Positions 1-5,846 are shown, counted from the stretch's first letter. The stretch is 8,449 nt of DNA from Alkalibacillus flavidus (GCF_040545925.1 NZ_JBEPMX010000022.1:1-8449), one strand, 5' to 3'. Made by a program: numbers and translations. Notes: generated by a model from the letters alone, not told the origin.

Positions 1-95
1 GACGATTATAATCCGCATATTCATGCGTTGTTCGTGGTGGATAAAGGTTATTTCAATAATTCGAGACAGTACATAACACGTGATCGTTGGTTGGA
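1..95. repeat. Terminal overlap, left copy
   Basis: The first 95 bases are the same, base for base by eye, as the last 95 bases. This is the signature of a circular molecule whose assembly ran past its start, and it makes the true circle 8354 bp. The reading frame of the rolling-circle rep gene continues without a break through the overlap, which supports circular closure over a real internal repeat. Confidence 0.95.
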
Positions 96-486
96 ACTGT
101 GGAAGTCATGCACAAAGGATGACCGTATTACGCAAGTTCATGTTCAAAAAGTACGAGAAGATAATAATGATCGTGCTTATGAAGTCGCCAAATACTCGGC
201 GAAAGATGAAGACTATTTAATTAGCCAAGATGTGTTTGAAGTCTTCTATAAAGCATTAAAAGGCAAACGCTTGATGGTGTTTTCAGGTCTGTTTAAAGAA
301 GCGTCGCAGAAATATGAAGATGGGGGACTTGATCACCTGAAAGAAGAAAGCACAATTGAGTATGTGTATGCTCTGATGTATCAATGGGGCAACGGGAAGT
401 ATGCTCAAATCGAAAAGCGGTTGCTTGACGATGAAGAAAAACAAATGATTAATAACGAAAACATAGACGAAATGGATGTTGAGTGA
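1..486 (+). CDS. rep: Rolling-circle replication initiator Rep, C-terminal part
   Basis: This is the C-terminal 161 residues of a 315-residue Rep_1 family (pC194/pUB110 type) initiator whose N-terminus lies at 7893 and which reads across the circle junction. It nicks one strand at the double-strand origin and stays covalently linked to the 5' end while rolling-circle replication proceeds. The HUH metal-binding motif is PHIHALF at full-length residues 159-165, with H160 and H162 as ligands. The catalytic segment YEVAKYSAK (residues 214-222) has the expected Glu (E215) four residues before the nucleophile Tyr (Y219), the same E-x3-Y spacing as in pC194 RepA. The acidic tail ends in EMDVE. The stop codon lies inside the left arm of a hairpin terminator. 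The gene is complete on the circle, and only the linear presentation splits it. Confidence 0.93.
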   Translation, partial: DDYNPHIHALFVVDKGYFNNSRQYITRDRWLELWKSCTKDDRITQVHVQKVREDNNDRAYEVAKYSAKDEDYLISQDVFEVFYKALKGKRLMVFSGLFKEASQKYEDGGLDHLKEESTIEYVYALMYQWGNGKYAQIEKRLLDDEEKQMINNENIDEMDVE

Positions 487-513
487 ATGCTAGAAGCGTT
501 CACTCTTTTTTTT
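481..513 (+). terminator. Rho-independent terminator after rolling-circle rep
   Basis: A 7-bp stem (GAGTGAA at 481-487 with TTCACTC at 499-505) encloses an 11-base loop and is followed by an unbroken T tract from 506. The left arm contains the rep stop codon TGA at 484-486, so transcription of rep ends right at the end of the gene. Confidence 0.85.
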
Positions 514-574
514 ATGCAGCTGTTCAGTTATACTAGACGCATACCTTATTTTTTTCTTTTTACTTTTTTTATAC

Positions 575-677
575 TACTTCTTTAGCGAAGTATGTCGAAT
601 ACACCAAAAACCACGCCTTTGGGCGTTTGATCGAAGTCAATTTGATTTCGCAATATCAAACGTTCAAAGGCTTTTTT
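575..677 (+). other. Nested hairpins: candidate single-strand origin or attenuator
   Basis: A small hairpin (TACTTC 575-580 with GAAGTA 587-592) carries TAGCGA across its loop. It is followed by a 17-bp stem (615-631 with 655-671) whose only two mismatches in DNA, GG opposite TT, become G-U pairs in RNA. Inside its loop lies a third stem (GAAGTCAA 633-640 with TTGATTTC 642-649). The large stem is followed by six T residues (672-677). Long imperfect hairpins downstream of rep are typical of the single-strand origin that rolling-circle plasmids need for lagging-strand start, and TAGCGA resembles the CS-6 box (TAGCGT) of ssoA-type origins. The stem with its T run would also serve as a terminator or attenuator in front of the 35-residue ORF at 706. 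The two roles cannot be told apart here. Confidence 0.5.
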
Positions 678-705
678 AATGCCTAAAAAAACGGAAGGAG
701 TGTCA

Positions 706-813
706 ATGAGACAAGAAAGGACTACGATTAAACACAAACAAAAACAGGTGGAAGTGATAAGAGCAAAACTTTCTGACAGCTGGGGTTTGCTCTTTTTTGT
801 TTTGAACAGCTGA
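706..813 (+). CDS. Putative 35-residue peptide overlapping a terminator
   Basis: The ORF starts at ATG 706 with a strong ribosome binding site (AAGGAG at 695-700, 5 bases upstream) and ends at TGA 811-813. The N-terminal half is very basic (MRQERTTIKHKQKQ). The second half, ending WGLLFFVLNS, is read from a hairpin terminator and its T tract at 761-798. A good ribosome binding site in front of a short basic peptide that runs into a terminator suggests either a leader peptide whose translation affects termination, or a small protein that merely uses the terminator as its 3' end. No function is recognised. Reading of the recombinase downstream could be affected, but its start is 325 bases further on. 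Confidence 0.45.
   Translation: MRQERTTIKHKQKQVEVIRAKLSDSWGLLFFVLNS
761..798 (+). terminator. Hairpin terminator inside the 35-residue ORF
   Basis: GAGCAAA (761-767) pairs with TTTGCTC (786-792), extended by C769 with G784 or G785, and six T residues follow (793-798). The stem with its U run is typical of an intrinsic terminator on the + strand. It lies within the coding part of the 706-813 ORF, an unusual overlap. Confidence 0.65.
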
Positions 814-843
814 TAATAAATAGATAGTGATGACGAGCAAAAT

Positions 844-947
844 CTTACAAGCGACGCCCGTCGGCAAACTTGTAAGTCAATATCCGAAGGATATATGGAT
901 ATTGCGCAAAACCGAATAGGAAGCACGAGCCTAAATGTGTCCGGCTC
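844..947 (+). other. Structured non-coding region with three hairpins
   Basis: Between the 35-residue ORF and the recombinase lies a series of stems. The first is CTTACAAG (844-851) with CTTGTAAG (869-876), nesting CGAC (852-855) with GTCG (860-863). The second is AATATCC (879-885) with GGATATT (897-903). The third is GAGCC (927-931) with GGCTC (943-947). The density of nested stems fits a folded RNA or a protein-recognised DNA locus such as an origin of transfer or recombination site. No relaxase gene is present, so mobilisation would have to be in trans. I do not recognise the element as a named riboswitch or oriT. The rest of the gap, 948-1023, shows nothing further. Confidence 0.4.
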
Positions 948-1023
948 ACTAAAGATAGGACGGAATGCTAAATAGATAAATGCACATTGAAAACAGGATA
1001 CAAATATATGGCAAGAACGCACC

Positions 1024-1094
1024 CCCGCCTTATGTTTCGTCGAACGAATGTGAGCGAAACATAAGGCGGGACGTCGCGAACGAATGTGAGCGAC
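1024..1094 (+). promoter_or_regulatory. Two successive hairpins with the same loop, upstream of recombinase
   Basis: The first hairpin has a perfect 16-bp stem (1024-1039 with 1055-1070) and a 15-base loop. The second has a 5-bp stem (GTCGC 1073-1077 with GCGAC 1090-1094) and a 12-base loop. A 17-bp sequence (CGAACGAATGTGAGCGA) occurs at 1041-1057 and again at 1077-1093, so both hairpins display the same loop, GAACGAATGTGA. They end 44 bases before the recombinase start codon. Such a pair could bind a protein or an antisense RNA, or could be part of a DNA recombination site. The second hairpin has no T run, so it is not a simple terminator. Confidence 0.5.
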
Positions 1095-1138
1095 AGCATG
1101 ATTTTTTCGAAGAAAAAACAGCGAAACGAGGGATAAGT

Positions 1139-2158
1139 ATGTCTAAATCAAGCATTGTGCGTCAGGTCAAAACAGCGGTTGAAAGCGTAGATCGTATTGG
1201 TCAATCGAAGCGAGATGCTCGAATGAAAAATGAACGGCATTTTATTCATAGCAAAAAACAAAAGCGAGAAACGCTTTCAGCGGGCCAGAATTTTGCGAAA
1301 TGGGCTAGAGAGACTCATGGGGTTAAAAATCTACATGAGTTAAATGAGAGCCATTACAAAGCTTATATTGAGTTCAAACAACAACAAGGGGTGTCAGATG
1401 GTCATTTAAAGAACATTGAGACAGGATTAAAGCATATTGAGCACGGAATGCAGCTTAAAGCTAAACAATTCGGTAAAGAAGCGACACAATTTACACCCGA
1501 TAAACGCATGATAACGTCAGCACCGACAACACGTAATCGAGCGTACACACATGAGCAGTACGAAAAAATTCGAGAACAGTTGAGTCCGAATAGTCAAGCA
1601 GGCGTGGATCTGATGCGAAACATGGGATTGCGAGTGAATGAAGCTGTGAACGTTCGAGCAGAACACTTTCAAAAAACCGAGAAGGGATGGCGTTTAAACA
1701 TTCAAAACGGCCAAGGTATTACAAAAGGGGGGCGGTATCGGTATGCAGATGTACCGAAAGACTTTGAGAACCGTCTAGAATCCATTCTGAGCGACAAAAA
1801 CCCAAACGATAGACTTGTACCTATTCAAAAAGACACATTGCGTGAGAGTGTCCAAAATGGCGCTCTGAAAGCAGGGATTAACCCAAACGGAAAAGGAACA
1901 CATGGTTTTCGGCATTTATACGCTCGTGAGCGAGTCGATCAACTCTTTCAAGAGCGTGGAATTGGTGAAGAAGGAAAAACAATGCTTGAGCGTGTGATTG
2001 AGCACAAAGACAAAGGACGATCCGCAGACTATGCGTTACATACTGAAAAGCAGCAGCGTTTATTTGCCGACGTCCAAGACGTCGTGGATAAAGTCCACTC
2101 TGAAATAGGTCATGGGCGTGGGCGATGGGATTTAGCCAAAATCTATATGAGAGGTTGA
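1139..2158 (+). CDS. Tyrosine recombinase (phage integrase family)
   Basis: A 339-residue site-specific recombinase, which cuts and rejoins DNA through a covalent 3'-phosphotyrosine. The full catalytic set is visible: R165 in MGLRVNEAV, K196 in TKGGRYR, H255 and R258 in THGFRHLYA, H289 in IEHKDKG, and the nucleophile Y298 in SADYALH, nine residues after H289 as usual. Residues 1-40 are basic, about 45-125 look like the SAM-like core-binding domain, and 135-310 are the catalytic domain. ATG 1139 is preferred because GAGGG lies 6-10 bases upstream. Reading further upstream in frame would translate the hairpins at 1024-1094. The next gene starts 6 bases after the stop, so the two are an operon. 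Small-plasmid recombinases of this family usually resolve multimers or integrate at a defined site. The direct repeat that begins at the end of the operon (2552) is a possible target, which is inference. Confidence 0.9.
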   Translation: MSKSSIVRQVKTAVESVDRIGQSKRDARMKNERHFIHSKKQKRETLSAGQNFAKWARETHGVKNLHELNESHYKAYIEFKQQQGVSDGHLKNIETGLKHIEHGMQLKAKQFGKEATQFTPDKRMITSAPTTRNRAYTHEQYEKIREQLSPNSQAGVDLMRNMGLRVNEAVNVRAEHFQKTEKGWRLNIQNGQGITKGGRYRYADVPKDFENRLESILSDKNPNDRLVPIQKDTLRESVQNGALKAGINPNGKGTHGFRHLYARERVDQLFQERGIGEEGKTMLERVIEHKDKGRSADYALHTEKQQRLFADVQDVVDKVHSEIGHGRGRWDLAKIYMRG

Positions 2159-2164
2159 TAAAGT

Positions 2165-2554
2165 ATGACACCAGAAGAATATGAAAATGAGATTGAAAGA
2201 TTAAAAGAGATTATCGGCAGTTGGCGTCGGAAAGCACAAGAGAAAAATCCTGTGCGCTATACCATATTCAAAGAAGATTTAGTGATGGATGATTACTCAA
2301 GCCACAAATGGCACAAAAGATGTTATATAGCGGACTTTATTCCAGGCGATCTGGAGATAGGGAAAGTGGTTGATGAGTTGGTGCAATCGGGCTTTTTGTA
2401 TGAGCTAGAACCGTATAAACTTCGCAATGTTAGCTATTCGACGAAGTTTAAAGCGTGGATTGTTGAAGTGATGGCTCCGATCCAACATGATGGCTTTGAT
2501 AAGTACATGCAGATGTATTGGCAACGTCGAGCAGAAAGAACAGAGCGATTATGA
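2165..2554 (+). CDS. Conserved-looking 129-residue protein of unknown function
   Basis: I do not recognise this protein. The start ATG 2165 has GAGAGG at 2149-2154 (10 bases upstream), lying within the end of the recombinase gene; the gap between the genes is 6 bases, so they are probably translated from one mRNA. Residues 1-28 are charged and likely helical (MTPEEYENEIERLKEII and on), giving a short coiled-coil-like start. The middle is mixed and rich in aromatic residues, and the last residues are basic (YWQRRAERTERL). There is no signal peptide or membrane segment. Close coupling to the recombinase suggests an accessory role such as a directionality factor or DNA-binding helper, but that rests on position only. 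Its stop codon is the first triplet of the direct repeat at 2552. Confidence 0.75.
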   Translation: MTPEEYENEIERLKEIIGSWRRKAQEKNPVRYTIFKEDLVMDDYSSHKWHKRCYIADFIPGDLEIGKVVDELVQSGFLYELEPYKLRNVSYSTKFKAWIVEVMAPIQHDGFDKYMQMYWQRRAERTERL

Positions 2555-2723
2555 CGCAGAAAAAAACGTAGTCTTTTTGTGATGGAGAACCCCCTGCTAC
2601 ACTATTGAAGCCAAACGTGGAATTATCGATGACAGGATTTTCCCGTTTGGCCACTTATTTGGGGTGCAGGGGGTGCAGGAATCCATCACAAAAAGGAAAC
2701 GGCTTTTTTTGAGTAATAAATAG
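2552..2723 (+). repeat. Direct repeat copy 1 with long nested hairpin
   Basis: This 172-bp sequence recurs at 7285-7457 with about seven differences by eye, one of them a 1-base indel. It folds into a long interrupted hairpin: CTTTTTGTGATGGA (2573-2586) pairs with TCCATCACAAAAAG (2682-2695), ACCCCCTGC (2589-2597) with GCAGGGGGT (2666-2674), and CCAAACG (2611-2617) with CGTTTGG (2644-2650). Inside the right arm GGGTGCAGG is repeated in tandem at a 10-bp period. An A run before and a T run after the structure (to 2709) let it also act as a bidirectional terminator. It may be a single-strand origin or a recombination site for the adjacent tyrosine recombinase. Homology upstream of 2552 is weak, reaching at most about ten bases into the preceding gene. 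Confidence 0.85.
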
Positions 2724-2792
2724 TGATAGATCAAAGGGTTAAAAAATAAAATAGTCTCTTTTAGAAGACACACAAGATTAAAATTATGACGA

Positions 2793-2825
2793 TTAACCGT
2801 ACCCTAATTTTTAGGGTACGGTTAA
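2793..2825. other. Perfect 15-bp inverted repeat near a -10-like box
   Basis: TTAACCGTACCCTAA (2793-2807) and its exact complement (2811-2825) are separated by TTT. A TATAAT lies at 2829-2834 with no good -35 partner, and no gene follows for nearly 300 bases. The core ACCCTAATTTTTAGGGT resembles, on the opposite strand, the hairpin at 6587-6627. It could be a protein-binding palindrome or a terminator. The region 2724-2970 otherwise holds no gene. Confidence 0.5.
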
Positions 2826-2910
2826 TACTATAATGTTTTATATAAAGCAAGAGCTATTATCATGAATAGATTAATAGGATTGTAAATTTATTTATATAAG
2901 ATTATGACGT

Positions 2911-2956
2911 TTTCTTTTATTTATTTATTTATATTACTTATATTACTTATATTTAG
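2911..2956. other. AT-rich stretch next to iterons, likely unwinding element
   Basis: The stretch is almost pure A/T with short tandem units (TATTTATT repeats, then ATATTACTT units). It sits about 40 bp before the iterons of the theta replicon. In iteron plasmids such a stretch is normally where the initiator opens the duplex. The role is inferred from position and composition. Confidence 0.5.
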
Positions 2957-2996
2957 GACAAACTAAATCTCTTGTGCCACAAAGGATTTGATGTTC

Positions 2997-3062
2997 CATT
3001 GTACTTTTTTCTCGGGTTCATTGTACTTTTTTCTCGGGTTCATTGTACTTTTTTTACGGGAT
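2997..3062 (+). repeat. Iterons of the theta replicon (two full, one partial 22-bp repeat)
   Basis: A 22-bp unit starting CATTGTACTTTTTT and ending CTCGGGTT occurs at 2997-3018 and 3019-3040 without a mismatch. A third copy at 3041-3062 diverges at its end (ACGGGAT). Two 10.5-bp turns per unit place the sites on one face of the helix. Direct 22-bp repeats just upstream of a Rep_3 gene are the standard initiator-binding sites, as in pUCL287-type plasmids. The last repeat carries the -35 box of the rep promoter, so initiator binding should repress its own gene. Confidence 0.9.
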
Positions 3063-3072
3063 TTACTATACT
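3043..3072 (+). promoter_or_regulatory. Promoter of the Rep_3 initiator gene
   Basis: TTGTAC (3043-3048) and TATACT (3067-3072) are separated by 18 bases and lie 47 bases before the start codon. The -35 box is part of the third iteron, which gives a direct route to autoregulation by the initiator. Confidence 0.65.
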
Positions 3073-3118
3073 TTATGTTAAAATTGAAAGTACATTAGAT
3101 AAAAAAAGAGGGGATTTT

Positions 3119-4102
3119 ATGGCTAGAAAAAATGATAAACAACTTTTAGTTTTTTACGAAGATAGCATAAAAAAAAGTAATGAATTTTCAATGGCAAAAT
3201 TAAGCTCAAAATTAACTTTAAATCAAATGCAATTACTTGCGTATGCTATTTATTCGACGCAACAAAATGGTAAAACAGAATTTATTAAAGCTGATTTTGA
3301 AAAGAAATTTAATCTTGGTGAGTATCGCAGAGAAGAAGCCAAACAAGATAGTAAAAAGTTGTTCGATTTAAATTTTTCTTTAGATGATCTTGAGACAGGT
3401 GAATTTGATTTTCTTCACGTCTTTCAACGAATTAATTATAAAGATGGTTTGTTTACTTTTAGATGGTCGGAAGACATAATTCCCCATATTTTAGATTTAA
3501 AAGATCGTTATATTACAAATGGTTTTTTAACGATTGCAAACTTTAAGAGTGGTTTTTCGTGGATTTTATATGATTATTTAAAAGGTAATTATGGGTATTG
3601 GAGAAAAGTTTTATCAAAAGAATCTTTAATGAAACTATTTTGTGTAGAAGATAAAAAAACTTATCAAAACAATACTGGACGGTTTAGACAAGCTGTATTA
3701 GACGTTGCAATTGATGAAATTAATCAATTTACTGAACTTGAAGTTAATTACACAGTAGAAAGAGAAGGGAGAGCAATAGTTGCATTTAAAATAACTTGGT
3801 CAACTGGTGAAACGGTCAAAAGTGCAACTGATAAGCAAGTTAAAGAACTGAAAACAATTGTAGAAACGATTGAAAATGACTATTTAGAGTTTATTAATAT
3901 AAATAACGAAGCTGATCGCCAGCGTGCTATAAACATTTTAAAAGAAAATAGAGACGTGCTCCGAATAGTGCAAGAACCTATATCCATAACTTATAAAAAA
4001 GCTGACTTATTAATTAGACAAGCTAATCAAAATATTAAACAACTACACTATTTAGCTAATAAACCAGAAAGCCCTTATTATAATTGGTTAGAAGAAGAGT
4101 AA
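3119..4102 (+). CDS. rep: Rep_3 family theta replication initiator
   Basis: A 327-residue initiator of the Rep_3 family, which binds iterons and loads the host replication machinery. The N-terminal winged helix spans about residues 20-125 (MAKLSSKLTLNQMQLLAYAI is typical). The second winged helix (about 130-235) contains FSWILYDYLKG, a leucine-rich helix ending in FCVED, and FRQAVLDVAIDEINQFTELE followed by a charged beta strand. These match the family pattern of a tandem winged-helix fold. The start ATG 3119 has GAGGGG 5 bases upstream. An in-frame ATG at 2972 would translate the iterons and promoter and is rejected. Residues 240-327 form a charged, helical tail. The gene is clearly AT-rich, unlike the recombinase region. 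An accessory gene follows 75 bases later on the same strand. Confidence 0.92.
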   Translation: MARKNDKQLLVFYEDSIKKSNEFSMAKLSSKLTLNQMQLLAYAIYSTQQNGKTEFIKADFEKKFNLGEYRREEAKQDSKKLFDLNFSLDDLETGEFDFLHVFQRINYKDGLFTFRWSEDIIPHILDLKDRYITNGFLTIANFKSGFSWILYDYLKGNYGYWRKVLSKESLMKLFCVEDKKTYQNNTGRFRQAVLDVAIDEINQFTELEVNYTVEREGRAIVAFKITWSTGETVKSATDKQVKELKTIVETIENDYLEFININNEADRQRAINILKENRDVLRIVQEPISITYKKADLLIRQANQNIKQLHYLANKPESPYYNWLEEE

Positions 4103-4177
4103 TTTTGAAGGATAATAGAATGAGAGTGCAGAAAAACAAACTAAGTAGTTAAATATATTATTAATTAGGATTAGATA

Positions 4178-4660
4178 ATGATGAGTGAAGAAAAAGCGTA
4201 TTGGACACACGAAATAGCAAGTATTTTAAATGTATCTGATAGTACCTTGCGAAAATGGTGCATGGCACTAGAAAAGGAAGGCTATGTATTTACAAAAGGT
4301 GAGAATAATAGTCGTGCGTTCCTCGTTCGTGATAAACAAGCATTGTTATACTTCAAGCAGTTAGTTAAGGTGGAAGGTCGAACGATTAAAATGGCTTCAG
4401 TACAAGTGTTTAATGAATTTTTATCGAATGAACGAACGACCCCCGTTCGTACGGAATATGAGGGCGTTCGTGGGGCGTTCGATAGTGAGTTGAAAAAGCT
4501 GAATGATCGAATGGATAAACAAGAAGAATTTAATCAAAAATTATTAGATCGAATAGATCAACGCGATTCAAATTTAATGGCTGTTTTACGTGAGGTTCAA
4601 GAACATAAAAAAGAACTGGCTATGACAAAAAAGAAAAAATGGTGGCAGTTTTGGAAATAA
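4178..4660 (+). CDS. Helix-turn-helix and coiled-coil plasmid protein (DUF3967-like)
   Basis: A 160-residue protein with a MerR-like helix-turn-helix at residues 8-30 (YWTHEIASILNVSDSTLRKW), a winged segment to about residue 60, a charged coiled coil at about 100-150, and a basic aromatic end (KKKKWWQFWK). The ending and architecture match what I know of DUF3967-type proteins, which often follow Rep_3 genes on plasmids of Bacilli. The layout also resembles the single-protein partition factor Par of staphylococcal pSK1. A role in partition or copy-number control is therefore plausible, binding DNA by the N-terminus and multimerising through the coiled coil. The start is uncertain between ATG 4178 and ATG 4181; AGGA at 4167-4170 is a weak ribosome binding site for either. 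The gene carries six CGTTCG/CGAACG hexamers (4324-4481), far more than expected. Confidence 0.8.
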   Translation: MMSEEKAYWTHEIASILNVSDSTLRKWCMALEKEGYVFTKGENNSRAFLVRDKQALLYFKQLVKVEGRTIKMASVQVFNEFLSNERTTPVRTEYEGVRGAFDSELKKLNDRMDKQEEFNQKLLDRIDQRDSNLMAVLREVQEHKKELAMTKKKKWWQFWK

Positions 4661-4858
4661 ACTAGCATTTATAATTTAAAAGAAGAATTTCTAGAGTAAT
4701 ATCCCCCCTTATATAATTAATTTTATTTTATAAAGCTTTCAGGTTGCTATCCATTTTCGTTTTAATCTATAAGTAACAAAAAAAAGGTAGAATTACCATT
4801 TTAAGTGTGATATAATTTTTTTGAAATTTTTAATAAATTGGAGAAGGAGAGGATTTTG
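4661..4858 (+). promoter_or_regulatory. Intergenic region with promoter for secreted protein
   Basis: An AT-rich gap. The clearest signal is an extended -10 box, TGATATAAT (4808-4816), with no convincing -35 hexamer at the right distance, 43 bases before the start codon of the secreted protein. No terminator with a clear stem was seen after the preceding gene. Confidence 0.45.
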
Positions 4859-5356
4859 ATGAAAAAAAAGGTGTTTATTGCATTATTAGCATGTGTGATG
4901 AGTTTTTCATGTATAGCACCTAGTTTTGTAGGTGCTACGTCATCAGACAACAGTGAGACTGCAAATACGCAAGAAAAAATGACTAAAGAAGAGCTCAATA
5001 AAATTGTTGAAGAAACTGCTGAAGAAGTTTTGGAAGAGGCACCTCGTGTTGAAAGAGAAACTGATGAAATTCAAACAATGGGCGCTGTAAGTGTTGGTAC
5101 AAAGTTAATAAGAATTTTTGGTAAAAGTTATGTTACTAAGAAATTACCCAAAAAAATCTATTCTAAATTTCCAGCTGCAGTAAAAAATGAGGTTTCTGAA
5201 AGTGCTTTTGTTAACTTCTGGAGTGCATACGTTTTAGTAGGAGGATTAGATGAAGTTCAGAACACGGTATCTAATTATTTAAAACCATATGTTTGGGATT
5301 GGGTAGCTGAATCGGCTGGATACATTGCACAAGGTACAGTTTGGGCCTTATTATAA
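4859..5356 (+). CDS. Secreted bacteriocin-like protein with Sec signal peptide
   Basis: A 165-residue protein starting at ATG 4859 with GGAGAGG six bases upstream. A TTG further upstream at 4838 is less likely. The signal peptide is residues 1-26 (MKKK, a hydrophobic core, then VGA as likely cleavage site before TSSD). LLAC at residues 9-12 looks like a lipobox, but the hydrophobic stretch before it is very short. Residues 27-75 are acidic (EELNKIVEETAEEVLEEAP) and look like a propeptide. Residues 80-115 are basic and glycine/lysine-rich (KLIRIFGKSYVTKKLPKKIY). The C-terminal 50 residues are hydrophobic and aromatic (VWDWVAESAGYIAQGTVWAL). An acidic pro-region followed by a cationic amphipathic part, with a small membrane protein behind it, suggests a Sec-exported antimicrobial. 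I do not recognise the family, so this function is inference. Confidence 0.8.
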   Translation: MKKKVFIALLACVMSFSCIAPSFVGATSSDNSETANTQEKMTKEELNKIVEETAEEVLEEAPRVERETDEIQTMGAVSVGTKLIRIFGKSYVTKKLPKKIYSKFPAAVKNEVSESAFVNFWSAYVLVGGLDEVQNTVSNYLKPYVWDWVAESAGYIAQGTVWALL

Positions 5357-5374
5357 AAAGGTGGTACATACATC

Positions 5375-5551
5375 ATGAATAAAAAATCTATCTTAATCTT
5401 TTTTCTGGTTTTCGCTGTGTTGCAAGTAACAGAGGAGCTAAACTTAGGAGATAATTGGTTTGTTACTACATCAATTCAATTTGCAATTTGCTTTGTGATT
5501 TTTATTGTTTTTTCACTAATATGGACAAGGGTCACAAAGAAGAAAACTTAA
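5375..5551 (+). CDS. Small two-helix membrane protein, possible immunity protein
   Basis: A 58-residue protein with two predicted membrane segments, at about residues 5-18 (ILIFFLVFAVLQV) and 34-50 (IQFAICFVIFIVFSLIW), a short polar loop (TEELNLGDNW) and a basic tail (TRVTKKKT). ATG 5375 has AAGGTGG ten bases upstream and lies 18 bases after the stop of the secreted protein, so both genes are in one transcript that ends at the terminator at 5561. Bacteriocin genes are often followed by such a small cationic membrane protein that protects the producer. Immunity is inferred from position and shape only. Confidence 0.8.
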   Translation: MNKKSILIFFLVFAVLQVTEELNLGDNWFVTTSIQFAICFVIFIVFSLIWTRVTKKKT

Positions 5552-5560
5552 AGCAATTAT

Positions 5561-5595
5561 AAAAATCACTATCATAATTAATGGTAGTGATTTTT
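5561..5595 (+). terminator. Terminator of the secreted-protein operon
   Basis: AAAAATCACTA (5561-5571) pairs exactly with TAGTGATTTTT (5585-5595) around a 13-base loop. With A before and T after the stem it can act in both directions. It lies 10 bases after the small membrane protein gene. Confidence 0.8.
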
Positions 5596-5715
5596 AACTA
5601 TAAGACGTTTTCATAATTCATTATGGCAGGTCTTTACGTTTTCCTTTGCGATCCTGCTAAAAATTTATAGTTATCTTTTACTAATAATGTAAAATTTAAC
5701 ACTAATAAAAAGAAA

Positions 5716-5746
5716 GAATAGAAGATATCTGTAATATCTTCTATTC
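5716..5746. terminator. 13-bp perfect hairpin, possible weak terminator
   Basis: GAATAGAAGATAT (5716-5728) pairs perfectly with 5734-5746 around CTGTA. The following AATTTTG is a poor T tract and the stem is AT-rich, so termination is uncertain; a protein-binding site is the alternative. The gap 5596-5846 has no gene. At 5772-5791 it contains CACCCCC-N3-TTATGTTTCG, which is also found at 1020-1039. Confidence 0.45.
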
Positions 5747-5846
5747 AATTTTGTGAAATTTGCTTTTGCCCTCACCCCCCGATTATGTTTCGCTCTTGAT
5801 TAGAAAAACGTTTGTTAGATAATTAAGGGAAACAAGAAGTGAATGG

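Noticed and set aside
582..1022. Minus-strand ORF of 146 codons
   Set aside because: It covers the hairpin-rich region, its sequence is that of antisense read-through of stems and A/T runs, and no start signals are seen.
980..1138. N-terminal extension of the recombinase from 980
   Set aside because: It would translate the two hairpins; no ribosome binding site precedes it, while ATG 1139 has one.
2997..3062. CRISPR array
   Set aside because: The 22-bp units are in direct contact with no spacers and sit before a Rep_3 gene, so they are iterons.
3061..3083. dif-like XerC/XerD site (ATTTACTATAC next to TTATGTTAAA)
   Set aside because: The halves abut with no 6-8 bp central spacer, and the bases are better explained as the -10 region of the rep promoter.
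2972..3118. N-terminal extension of the Rep_3 initiator from ATG 2972
   Set aside because: It would translate the iterons and the promoter; ATG 3119 has its own ribosome binding site and begins the conserved part.
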